Source: Aerococcaceae bacterium DSM 111021
GTDB taxonomy: Bacteria; Bacillota; Bacilli; Lactobacillales; Aerococcaceae
Direction of reading: 5' to 3'
DNA length: 64,000 bases
NCBI GenBank assembly: GCA_020112395.1
Contig: JACCEK010000002.1
Location: 620,001-684,000 of the forward strand
Part shown: positions 28,021 through 37,761 of the stretch, in pieces
Position numbering within the stretch: position 1 is the first letter of the stretch
Layout: every line of letters begins with the position of its first letter
Position numbers and translations under genes: made by a program
Notes under the pieces: model-generated
What the model saw: the letters and a program-made list of their open reading frames with translations, nothing else
What the model was told of the DNA's origin: nothing
Database searches by the model: none

Positions 28021-28082
28021 AATACAATCCTCCTAATATTTTTTTTAGAAACTGATTAACAATCAATTCATTTCCAAATAGA

Positions 28083-28156
28083 ATCATACCTATCTCTTAT
28101 TAATTTCTTGTAAAGATTACGTAAATTTTGTCATTTCTATGTAAAGATTGTGTAAA
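28083..28156 (-). promoter_or_regulatory. PhoP-type box and -10 element of the ugp operon
   Basis: On the minus strand TTTACA-like hexamers recur at 28151, 28140, 28129, 28120 and 28109 (left ends, plus coordinates), mostly 11 bases apart: TTTACA, TTTACA, ATGACA, TTTACG, TTTACA. This is the arrangement of the Bacillus PhoP box (TTNACA repeats with 11-base period). A -10 element TATGAT follows at 28083-28088 and there is no usable -35, as expected for an activator-dependent promoter. Confidence 0.65.
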
Positions 28157-28232
28157 TTTTATGTGAAGTAATATTATTGCTATAATTATGTTTATATATA
28201 GATTGATCGAACCCACATTTAAGCCTTTAAAA

Positions 28233-28267
28233 GAAAAAAGCCCTGTAAGCTTTTCGCTTACAGGGCC
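28233..28267 (-). terminator. Terminator of the rpmH-rnpA-yidC-jag cluster
   Basis: GCCCTGTAAGC with its complement around TTTTC, followed on the minus strand by TTTTTT. Confidence 0.93.
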
Positions 28268-28279
28268 TGTCTATTTAAC

Positions 28280-29242
28280 TTATTTATATTCTACTACTAA
28301 GTAGCGATTTGGTTCTTTGCCTTCTGAATGCGTTTTGACGTGAGCAATTCTTGCCAAATGAGCATGAATTTGTTTACGTTCATATGAAGGTAAAGGATCT
28401 AAAATAACTGATTGTCTTGTCTCTAAGACTTCATCTGCGGTACGTTGTGCAATTTGTCTTAATACACTTGCACGGCGATCACGATAATCCCCAACATTCA
28501 ATAAGATTGATGTACGGCGACGGTATAAGCTTTGGAAGTAAGTTTGCGATAAAATTTGAAGAGAATTAATAATTTTACCGTGCTTTCCAATAACTAAACC
28601 TGATTTATCTGTATCAATATTAAACATCACTTGTGAACGAGATATTTCAAACGTAATTTCCGCTTCGGCACCATATGACTTAATAACGTCTTGAATATAG
28701 TTAGCGACTTGCTGACTAGCTTCTTCAATCGTCATCTTCTCTGGTTGATTATCTTCATTTAAATCAGTGACTTCTTTTGCTACAGTTGGAGTTATTGGCT
28801 CTTTTGCTTCAACAACTGGCTCTTTTTTACGTTTAGGTTTTGGTTCAACTACTTTTTCAACAATCGGTTGTTCGATGATTGGTTCTTGAACTATTTCAGT
28901 CACTGGTACAACATCGTCTACTGGTTCTTCTACCACTTCAGTTGTAACAATGTCTTCATCAACTTCTACAATCATCTCATCAAGTTCTACTGGAGCATCT
29001 TGAATTTCTGCTTTTGCTTTTTGCTCTTCTTCTAATTGTTCAGTAATTTCTGATAATGATAAGTTATTTTTAGCTGTTACTTCAACAATAGCGTCTTGCT
29101 TACCAAAACCAAAAAGACCTTTTTTACCTTCACTTATGACATGAATTTCTGCTTCAGAACGTGAGATGTTCAGTTCGGCTAATGCTTTTTCGATTGCTTT
29201 ATCAACCGTCTCAGCTCTAACAGTTGTACTGTGTTCTAACAT
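28280..29242 (-). CDS. jag: RNA-binding protein KhpB/Jag
   Basis: A 320-residue cytoplasmic RNA-binding protein, partner of KhpA, involved in cell elongation and envelope synthesis in related cocci. Jag N-terminal domain (1-52, ending GKKGLFGFGKQDAIVEV), a long acidic and then Lys/Pro linker (about 65-165), a KH domain with VIGKHGKIINSLQIL near 220-235, and a C-terminal R3H domain (PLPSYERKQIHAHLARI). Bacillus Jag is about 205 residues; the extra length is the linker. It lies 21 bases after yidC. Confidence 0.93.
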   Translation of the reverse strand: MLEHSTTVRAETVDKAIEKALAELNISRSEAEIHVISEGKKGLFGFGKQDAIVEVTAKNNLSLSEITEQLEEEQKAKAEIQDAPVELDEMIVEVDEDIVTTEVVEEPVDDVVPVTEIVQEPIIEQPIVEKVVEPKPKRKKEPVVEAKEPITPTVAKEVTDLNEDNQPEKMTIEEASQQVANYIQDVIKSYGAEAEITFEISRSQVMFNIDTDKSGLVIGKHGKIINSLQILSQTYFQSLYRRRTSILLNVGDYRDRRASVLRQIAQRTADEVLETRQSVILDPLPSYERKQIHAHLARIAHVKTHSEGKEPNRYLVVEYK

Positions 29243-29263
29243 CGTATCTTCCTTTCGAGGCTT

Positions 29264-30100
29264 CTATTTCTTCTTACCAGTGGCGCGTCTTAATTGACGT
29301 TTTAATTCACGTTGTTTTTCTTTTTCTGCTTCAACTTTTGCTTCACGCTCAGCAATAATTTTATATGGATTATTGAAGACGAATGTTTGTCCTAATGTGA
29401 AGGCATTTGAGATTACCCAGTATAAAGCAATCGCACTTGGTAAAGTAAGTCCTATCATTAAGATCATTAATGGAGAAACAAATGTCATACTTTTCGTCAT
29501 TGTATTTTGAACTGGATTACTCTTCATTGAGAAGTATGTCGTTGCAAATGTTAATAACGCTGCAATTACAGGTAAGACAAAGTATGGATCGGGTTGACCT
29601 AAGTTCATCCATAAGAAGTTACCTTGACGTAATTCTTCAGTTCTCAAGATAGCTTGGTAAAGACCCATCATTACTGGTAATTGAATTAACATTGGTAAAC
29701 AACCAGCAAACTGATTCACACCACGATCTTGCATTAAAGCTTGTTGTTCTTCTTGCATCGCTTCCATTGAAGCGCGGTCTTTGTTAGGGTACTTAGCCTT
29801 AATTTCATCTAATTCTGGCTGTAGTTCTTGTGTTTTACGTTGTGATTTAATTTGCATTTGGAATAGTGGTAACAATAATGCACGAATAATAATCGTAAAG
29901 ACTGCAATACCTAATGGATAACTACCACCAAATAGATTAGATAACCAAACAATAAATTGCGACAAGTTATAGATTACATATCGATCCCATAATCCAGTAC
30001 TCTCTGCATTCACTGCATCTTGGGTTGAACCACACGCTGTCAGTATAACTACAAATCCTACCAATAATAGGACTTTAAGCCATTTATTATACTTTTTCAT
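29264..30100 (-). CDS. yidC: Membrane protein insertase YidC (lipoprotein form)
   Basis: A 278-residue insertase that places proteins into the cytoplasmic membrane, with or without SecYEG. The signal sequence ends with a lipobox (VVILTACGS, cysteine 23), as in Gram-positive YidC1/SpoIIIJ. The core of five helices begins at FSNLFGGSYPLGIAVF-like text; the conserved arginine is in IIIRALLLPLFQMQ, and the Lys-rich C-terminal tail (REAKVEAEKEKQRELKRQLR) may contact the ribosome. Nine bases after rnpA, with AGGAGG before the ATG. Confidence 0.95.
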   Translation of the reverse strand: MKKYNKWLKVLLLVGFVVILTACGSTQDAVNAESTGLWDRYVIYNLSQFIVWLSNLFGGSYPLGIAVFTIIIRALLLPLFQMQIKSQRKTQELQPELDEIKAKYPNKDRASMEAMQEEQQALMQDRGVNQFAGCLPMLIQLPVMMGLYQAILRTEELRQGNFLWMNLGQPDPYFVLPVIAALLTFATTYFSMKSNPVQNTMTKSMTFVSPLMILMIGLTLPSAIALYWVISNAFTLGQTFVFNNPYKIIAEREAKVEAEKEKQRELKRQLRRATGKKK

Positions 30101-30109
30101 TGACGCCTC

Positions 30110-30475
30110 CTACTTTTTATTTATTATTGGATTCTTCTTGTCAAGAATCCCCGCAATGTTCATTACGTGAATAATCGAGCTTTTTACTTCGTGGAAAGTC
30201 TTTGGTTGAATATCTTTTCGTGCGATTAAAAGAAAATCAATATCTTGTTGAATCGCAGGTTTCAATTCTAACAAAGCCTGTCGAATGTAGCGTTTAACTT
30301 GATTTCTTTCAACAGCATTACCAATCTTTTTACCAACCGATAATCCGACACGAAAATGTGCTTGTTCTGGTTTCGGATAAACATAAAGCACTAACTGCCG
30401 ATTAGCTACAGATTTCCCTTCGTGAAATACTCGTTGAAATTCATATTCTTTTTTTACACGATAATCTTTTCTCAC
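30110..30475 (-). CDS. rnpA: Ribonuclease P protein component
   Basis: A 121-residue basic protein that assists RNase P RNA in 5' maturation of tRNAs. It contains the signature RNQVKRYIRQAL (56-67) and the phosphate-binding FRVGLSVGKKIGNAVERN. Start codon is GTG 30475 behind GAGGGGAAG. It sits between rpmH and yidC as in nearly all bacteria. Confidence 0.95.
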   Translation of the reverse strand: MRKDYRVKKEYEFQRVFHEGKSVANRQLVLYVYPKPEQAHFRVGLSVGKKIGNAVERNQVKRYIRQALLELKPAIQQDIDFLLIARKDIQPKTFHEVKSSIIHVMNIAGILDKKNPIINKK

Positions 30476-30580
30476 AAACTTCCCCTCATTTATCTAAATT
30501 CTTGACATTCACTGCCTTTCATTATAGCGAATATTCAACTAAAAGAAAAACGGTTTCTGTCGCTTCATCTATATTAATAT

Positions 30581-30641
30581 AAAAAAAAGCAAGCATTCAT
30601 CAAATTCAACGATCTATTCGCTAAATTAGATGAATGCTTGC
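30581..30641 (-). terminator. Terminator-like hairpin between rpmH and rnpA
   Basis: GCAAGCATTCATC and its complement, 13 base pairs, enclose a 27-base loop and are followed on the minus strand by eight T. Expected to end most rpmH transcripts, leaving less for rnpA. Confidence 0.8.
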
Positions 30642-30658
30642 ATTTAAAAATCATATCA

Positions 30659-30796
30659 TTAAGCTGATATTTTCTTGCGTCCTTTTAGACGACGACGTTT
30701 TAAAACATTACGTCCGTTTTTAGTACTCATTCTCTTACGGAATCCATGTACTCTACTACGTTTACGTTTCTTTGGTTGATAAGTTCTTTTTGGCAT
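30659..30796 (-). CDS. rpmH: Large ribosomal subunit protein bL34
   Basis: A 45-residue, strongly basic ribosomal protein: [18 protein letters not shown], then [18 protein letters not shown] and a short tail ending KKISA. AGGAGGTG lies upstream of ATG 30796. It is too short for ordinary open-frame listing but its position before rnpA and its sequence are unmistakable. Confidence 0.98.
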   Translation of the reverse strand: MPKRTYQPKKRKRSRVHGFRKRMSTKNGRNVLKRRRLKGRKKISA

Positions 30797-30838
30797 GGTA
30801 TTCACCTCCTAATTGCAATTTGTGTACAATACTCAAAT

Positions 30839-30867
30839 ATTTTATAGAAGTTACGGATGAATGTCAA
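30839..30867 (-). promoter_or_regulatory. Promoter of rpmH
   Basis: On the minus strand TTGACA and TAAAAT separated by 17 bases; a near-consensus promoter suited to a ribosomal protein gene. Confidence 0.8.
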
Positions 30868-30904
30868 GGTATTAATGTATCTTTTTATAAACATTTTATG
30901 AATA

Positions 30905-31250
30905 TTATTTTATCCACAGCGAATTTCTTATTTAGTTATGCACAAACTTATGCACAGCACATTTAATCTTGTGCATAAGTTGTTTTTTTTCAAAAAATAT
31001 TCACAGCTTTTTTGCTGAGTTATGAACATATCGACAAGGTGTCAATCAGAGTTCAAATAATACCCCGATTTAGTGCATAACTTTTAAGATTATGATAAGA
31101 TAGGCAAGTATCGAGTAAAAGTTTTCCACAGGTTCATGTTAATAACTATTTATAAACACAGTTATGCACAGTTTATTTCCACCTGTTGATAAGTCACATG
31201 TGGACTAGTGTATAACTCAAAAACATTTTTATAGCTTGTGGAAAACTCAT
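30905..31250. other. Origin of replication, upstream DnaA-box cluster
   Basis: Exact DnaA boxes (TTATNCACA or complement) at 30910-30918, 30936-30944, 30948-30956, 30970-30978 and 31162-31170. One-mismatch boxes at 30997, 31072, 31122, 31184, 31207 and 31237. The region is AT-rich, has no gene and lies between rpmH and dnaA, the usual place in Firmicutes. The last box overlaps the dnaA promoter. Confidence 0.92.
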
Positions 31251-31263
31251 AATATGCTAAAAT
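31236..31263 (+). promoter_or_regulatory. Promoter of dnaA
   Basis: TTGTGG and TAAAAT with a 16-base spacer; the -35 overlaps the DnaA-box-like TGTGGAAAA at 31237-31245, which would allow autorepression by DnaA. Confidence 0.55.
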
Positions 31264-31323
31264 TATTTTACTTATAAATAATGATGGAATTTGTTTTTGG
31301 GCAATTGAGAGGAATTGAATCAA

Positions 31324-32661
31324 ATGGAAGAAAAAGAAAAATTTTGGAAAGATTGCCAGCATTATATAAGTGAGCGCCTATCCGATCAATCATTCGATAA
31401 TTGGGTTGCACCAGTCTATCCAACTAGAATTGGAGATCAAACAATTACTTTAGCTGTTCCAAATGCCTTAACCAAAAACTATTGGGAAAGACATTTATCG
31501 GGATATGTTATTCAGTTTAGTCTTGAAGTATATGGTATGGAGTATACACCTACCTTTGTTATCGTACCTGAAGATCAACGTGAATCTGCTCAAGTTAAAA
31601 AGATCATGCCAGAACTAGAAGATACTGGAGATTTCTCGGAATCACAATTGAATCCTAATTATGTGTTCGAGACTTTTGTTATCGGAGAAGGCAATAAGAT
31701 GGCGAATGGAGCTGCCCTTGCTGTCGTCGATTCCCCAGGTAAAACCTATAACCCTCTATTAATATACGGAGGCGTTGGATTAGGGAAGACTCACTTAATG
31801 CAAGCAATAGGTAATGAAATCAAACGTAAGCAACCAACGGCAAGAATTAAATATTCTACCAGTGAATCCTTCATGAACGACTTTATTACAGCAATTCGTG
31901 ATGGATCACAAGCAGAGTTTAGAAGTATGTACCGCGAAATCGATGTACTACTAATAGATGATATTCAATTTTTATCGAAGAAAGATAAAACGCAAGAAGA
32001 GTTTTTCCATACGTTTAACGAGCTTTATAATAATAATAAACAAATTGTTTTGACGAGTGATCGTCTACCAAACAATATAACGAACCTGGAAGAACGTCTA
32101 ATAAGTCGCTTCAAATGGGGATTATCTACGGATATTACACCGCCAGATTTAGAGACGCGTATTGCGATTCTTCGTAAAAAAGCATCTAGTGAGCAACTAG
32201 ATGTAAGTCCAGATACGTTAACTTATATCGCTAATAATGTTGATACTAACATTCGTGAGCTAGAAGGTGCTTTAGTACGTGTTATTGCCTATGCAGCTAT
32301 TCAAGGTAAAGAAATTGATACCGAACTTGCAGCATCAGCATTGCACAATATTATTAATGAAGGCGAAGCTAAGCCTTTAACACCAGATGAAGTCATCGAG
32401 TATGTAAGTCGCTATTATCAGATCACACCTGAAGATATTAGAGGTAAAAAACGTACAAAAAACATTGTATTTCCACGACAAGTAGCAATGTATTTAACAC
32501 GTGAGTTGACTGAAATGTCTTTCCCTAAAATCGGAGAAGACTTTGGGAATAAAAACCATACAACAGTCATTCACGCCTATGATAAGATAACTGATGAGAT
32601 TGAAACTGACATTCAATTAAAGAATGAAATCAATCAACTCAAGCAACGTCTTCATAGATAA
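31324..32661 (+). CDS. dnaA: Chromosomal replication initiator protein DnaA
   Basis: A 445-residue AAA+ initiator that binds the boxes described on either side of this gene and unwinds the origin. ATG 31324 is chosen, ten bases after AGAGGA; the in-frame TTG at 31315 is too close to it. Domain I (1-80, EKEKFWKDCQHYISERL), linker, domain III with Walker A GGVGLGKTHL near 148-157 and Walker B LLIDDIQFL, and the C-terminal DNA-binding domain IV with the signature FGNKNHTTVIHAYDKI. Normal length. Confidence 0.98.
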   Translation: MEEKEKFWKDCQHYISERLSDQSFDNWVAPVYPTRIGDQTITLAVPNALTKNYWERHLSGYVIQFSLEVYGMEYTPTFVIVPEDQRESAQVKKIMPELEDTGDFSESQLNPNYVFETFVIGEGNKMANGAALAVVDSPGKTYNPLLIYGGVGLGKTHLMQAIGNEIKRKQPTARIKYSTSESFMNDFITAIRDGSQAEFRSMYREIDVLLIDDIQFLSKKDKTQEEFFHTFNELYNNNKQIVLTSDRLPNNITNLEERLISRFKWGLSTDITPPDLETRIAILRKKASSEQLDVSPDTLTYIANNVDTNIRELEGALVRVIAYAAIQGKEIDTELAASALHNIINEGEAKPLTPDEVIEYVSRYYQITPEDIRGKKRTKNIVFPRQVAMYLTRELTEMSFPKIGEDFGNKNHTTVIHAYDKITDEIETDIQLKNEINQLKQRLHR

Positions 32662-32831
32662 CTTATTAACATGTGCATAACTTGTTATTAAATAGTGGAC
32701 TTGTGCACATGTCGACGAACAAGCATTTCGTCTGGTATATATACCTCATAGACGCTTATGCACATAATTAACAGGCCCTACTACTACTATTACTTATTTA
32801 TTAATATATAATATATATAAGGAGTGACGAT
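32662..32831. other. Origin of replication, unwinding site between dnaA and dnaN
   Basis: Exact DnaA boxes at 32672-32680 and 32756-32764, then AACAGGCCC, then a DnaA-trio tract (CTACTACTACTATTACTTATT, 32778-32798, here cut into triplets CTA CTA CTA CTA TTA CTT ATT) and an all-AT stretch up to 32820. This matches the order box, GC patch, trio, AT tract known for the Bacillus subtilis unwinding element. Confidence 0.9.
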
Positions 32832-33980
32832 ATGAAATTTACTATTGGAAGAGCAGCATTTACTGCACAATTGATTGATGTATCTCGAGCGATACCCTCG
32901 AAAGCAACAATCCCTATTTTAACCGGATTAAAAATTACAGCGACTAAAGAAGGAATTACTTTAATTGGATCAGATGCTGAGATCTCTATTGAGAGTTTCT
33001 TATCTGTTCAAGATGATTCATTGAACTTAGTCATTGAAGAAACAGGTAGTGTTGTTGTAACAGCAAGAATATTTAATGATATTGTACGTAAATTACCTAC
33101 AACTGAAGTAACGATAGAAACAAATGAACAATTCATACTTACAGCTACTTCAGGAGATGCAGTCTTTTCACTGAATGGAACAGATGGACAATCATATCCA
33201 CGATTACCTGAGATTGAATCAGACCGTAAGATAAACTTACCAACTGTATTATTTAAAGAGTTAATTAGCCAAACAATCTTCTCAGCATCAAACCAAGAGA
33301 GCCGCCCTGTTCTAACAGGAGTTCACTTGATGATGAATGAAGGTCACATTACTGGAGTGGCAACGGATAGTCATCGATTAAGTCGACGTCAAATGCCAGT
33401 AGAATTTACATCTGACCAAGCTAACTTTGAAGCTATTACAATACCTAAGAAAACATTGAATGAATTAGAACGTATTGTTCAAGATGATCAATCAATTGAA
33501 ATGATTGTAACGGAACAACAAGTTATATTCTTAATTGATAATTTAACCATTTATTCTCGATTATTAGAAGGTAATTATCCTGATACAGATCGTTTATTAC
33601 CAAGTTCACATACAACTGAGATTGTTTTAAATGCAGATCAGTTCTTACATGCAATTGATCGTGCAAGTTTAATGTCACATCAAGGTAAAAATAATGTGGT
33701 TCAATTAGATATTACAGATGACAATATTGATCTATCAGTACAAGGTAGCAGCCTTGGTTCTGCAAATGAATCAATTAGTGCAAAATCAACATCAGGCGAA
33801 CCAATTAAAATTTCGTTCAACCCTGATTACATGAAGGATGCATTACGCTCATTCAATGGCGTTGATGTTAATATTGGCTTCACTTCAAGTGTTCGTCCAT
33901 TATTGATTTCAGCAGTTGAAAAAAGCGAAACAGCTAACAATGAATTACTGCAATTATTAACACCTATACGTACGCATTAA
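32832..33980 (+). CDS. dnaN: DNA polymerase III sliding clamp (beta subunit)
   Basis: A 382-residue ring-forming clamp. It begins MKFTIGRAAFTAQLIDVSRAI, keeps the three-domain length of the family and has the family phrase GVATDSHRLSRRQ and a C-terminal LLTPIRTH, close to the usual LPIRT end that forms the partner-binding pocket. GGAG lies seven to eight bases before the ATG. Followed by a terminator, so it is transcribed separately from yaaA-recF-gyrBA. Confidence 0.97.
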   Translation: MKFTIGRAAFTAQLIDVSRAIPSKATIPILTGLKITATKEGITLIGSDAEISIESFLSVQDDSLNLVIEETGSVVVTARIFNDIVRKLPTTEVTIETNEQFILTATSGDAVFSLNGTDGQSYPRLPEIESDRKINLPTVLFKELISQTIFSASNQESRPVLTGVHLMMNEGHITGVATDSHRLSRRQMPVEFTSDQANFEAITIPKKTLNELERIVQDDQSIEMIVTEQQVIFLIDNLTIYSRLLEGNYPDTDRLLPSSHTTEIVLNADQFLHAIDRASLMSHQGKNNVVQLDITDDNIDLSVQGSSLGSANESISAKSTSGEPIKISFNPDYMKDALRSFNGVDVNIGFTSSVRPLLISAVEKSETANNELLQLLTPIRTH

Positions 33981-33989
33981 TATTTAAAT

Positions 33990-34043
33990 TAAAACTCCTG
34001 CCTTACAATCTTGAAAAGATTTGTAGGAACAGGAGTTTTTTTT
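33990..34043 (+). terminator. Terminator after dnaN
   Basis: AAAACTCCTG/CAGGAGTTTT outer stem with an inner TTACAATCTT arm, ending in eight T. Confidence 0.93.
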
Positions 34044-34381
34044 GATGTTAAGTTGTTGGAATAGTACATTTAAGGTATAATGAAAGACTACTAAAGTCCT
34101 TAAAAAGTCTAGTGAGAAAAGTTATCCACATGTTCATAACTTTTCTTATGACACTCTTTTACATGGAGAACGCTATCATTTTTTATGGGTGTATCTCCTT
34201 TACTTTCTCTTTACTAAAATACAATGCAATCTTCAGCTAATAATCTATTCCTAAGAACAAAAAATATATGAAATCGCTATAAATAGAAAAAATAGCCGAT
34301 TTTGGATTGAATAAAGAAAATAAGGTTTTCTATCTAATAAAGAGTTAAAAAGCTAAAAAGAGGTAAAATTAGCTATTAAGT

Positions 34382-34410
34382 TTGATGTTTAGCTGATTTA
34401 AGGGTATAAT
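34382..34410 (+). promoter_or_regulatory. Promoter of yaaA-recF-gyrB-gyrA
   Basis: TTGATG and TATAAT separated by 17 bases, 34 bases before the yaaA start. Confidence 0.7.
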
Positions 34411-34444
34411 ATAAGAGAATAAATATGCTGATTGGGTGATAAAA

Positions 34445-34672
34445 ATGAATGAACGCATTATTGAAATTACAACTGAGTATGTCACATTAGGTCAATTACT
34501 GAAGATTACAGATATTATCCAAAGTGGCGGGATGGCGAAATGGTACTTGAGTGAGTATTTTGTCTTCGTTAATGAGGAAGAAGAACAACGCCGTGGACGT
34601 AAATTACGTGAAGGTGATGTAATTGAGTTCCCACATGAGGAAATAAAAGTAACGATTAAAAACAGAGATTAA
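34445..34672 (+). CDS. yaaA: S4-domain RNA-binding protein YaaA
   Basis: A 75-residue small S4-like protein (MNERIIEITTEYVTLGQLLK, then IIQSGGMAKWYLSEY and RRGRKLREGD). ATG 34445 follows GGGTG by about seven bases; GTG 34436 also lies in frame. YaaA between dnaN and recF is conserved in Firmicutes; it binds RNA or ribosomes by family inference, exact role unclear. Its stop codon overlaps the recF start (TAATG). Confidence 0.93.
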   Translation: MNERIIEITTEYVTLGQLLKITDIIQSGGMAKWYLSEYFVFVNEEEEQRRGRKLREGDVIEFPHEEIKVTIKNRD

Positions 34673-35793
34673 TGAAAGTAAAGCATCTACAATTAAAGAA
34701 TTATCGTAATTACGATTTGCTTGACTTAACATTTAATGACGGATTAACGATTTTAACTGGTGAAAATGCCCAAGGAAAAACCAATCTCCTTGAGGCGATT
34801 TTTTTATTATCCATGGCAAAAAGCCATCGGACAAACCACGATAACGAGTTAATTCGTTGGGGCGAAACATACGCTCAAGTTGAATCGATGATTGAAACGA
34901 AGAATTATGACTTTCCTTTATCTTTGTCTTTTGGACCTAAAGGTAAGATTGCGAAAGTGAACCATATTGAACAAGCTAAGTTAAGTCACTTTATTGGGAA
35001 ATTAAATGTCGTATTATTTGCACCGGAGGATCTTCAGTTAATTAAAGGCTCTCCTAGTTTAAGGCGCAAATTTTTAGATTCTGAGCTGGGGCAATCACAT
35101 CCAGTTTATTTGCAAGCGTTACTTGATTACAATCGTATATTAAAACAACGCAATCGATATTTAAAAGAAAATGGATATAAAAAACAGTTTGATACTGTTT
35201 ATTTTGATGTGATTACAGATCAATTGATTACTAAGGCAGTTGAAATTATTAAATATCGGAATGAGTTTGTTGAGTCACTTGATAAAATTGCCCGTCCTAT
35301 TCACAAATCACTTTCTAATCAACGTGATGTTTTGAGTTTGAGCTATAAGAGTAGCTCCTCAAAGTTAGATTATGGGCAATTAGACACACTTGACCAACAA
35401 TTCCATAGTCTATTTAAACATGCTTTAGAACGTGAGAAAGAACGTGGGGTAACAGCTTATGGACCTCATCGTGATGATTTGTATTTTACATTGAATGATA
35501 AGGATGCACAAAATTTTGCATCACAAGGCCAACAAAGAACGATTGTCCTTTCTTTAAAGCTAGCTGAAATTGAATGGTTAAATGACCGAATTGGAGAATA
35601 TCCAATACTTTTGTTGGATGATGTCTTATCTGAGTTAGATGATAACCGGCAGCACATATTAATGAGCCAAATTGAAGGGAAAGTACAAACATTCCTAACA
35701 ACAGCTACAATTAAAGGATTAAATATTGAACAATTGGAACATGCTCAAATTTTGTACGTTGAAGATGGGCAGATTACCGAAGAAGGAGAGTAG
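34672..35793 (+). CDS. recF: DNA replication and repair protein RecF
   Basis: A 373-residue SMC-like ATPase that helps RecA load at gapped DNA. Walker A GENAQGKTNLLEAI (30-43), ABC signature region FASQGQQRTIVLSLKLAE, and Walker B LLLDDVLSELDDNR. Translationally coupled to yaaA by a one-base overlap and followed after three bases by gyrB. Confidence 0.96.
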   Translation: MKVKHLQLKNYRNYDLLDLTFNDGLTILTGENAQGKTNLLEAIFLLSMAKSHRTNHDNELIRWGETYAQVESMIETKNYDFPLSLSFGPKGKIAKVNHIEQAKLSHFIGKLNVVLFAPEDLQLIKGSPSLRRKFLDSELGQSHPVYLQALLDYNRILKQRNRYLKENGYKKQFDTVYFDVITDQLITKAVEIIKYRNEFVESLDKIARPIHKSLSNQRDVLSLSYKSSSSKLDYGQLDTLDQQFHSLFKHALEREKERGVTAYGPHRDDLYFTLNDKDAQNFASQGQQRTIVLSLKLAEIEWLNDRIGEYPILLLDDVLSELDDNRQHILMSQIEGKVQTFLTTATIKGLNIEQLEHAQILYVEDGQITEEGE

Positions 35794-37716
<1,923 letters not shown>

Positions 37717-37761
37717 TATCTAGTATGTATCTAAGTCTCATAAACAGAAAGGAATAAAAAT

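Larger units (their letters stand above)
33981..34444. other. Intergenic region dnaN-yaaA with DnaA box pair
   Basis: Contains the dnaN terminator, a perfect DnaA box TTATCCACA at 34122-34130 directly followed by an inverted one-mismatch box TGTTCATAA at 34131-34139, and the yaaA promoter at 34382-34410. The remaining 240 bases are AT-rich without a recognisable feature. Confidence 0.7.
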
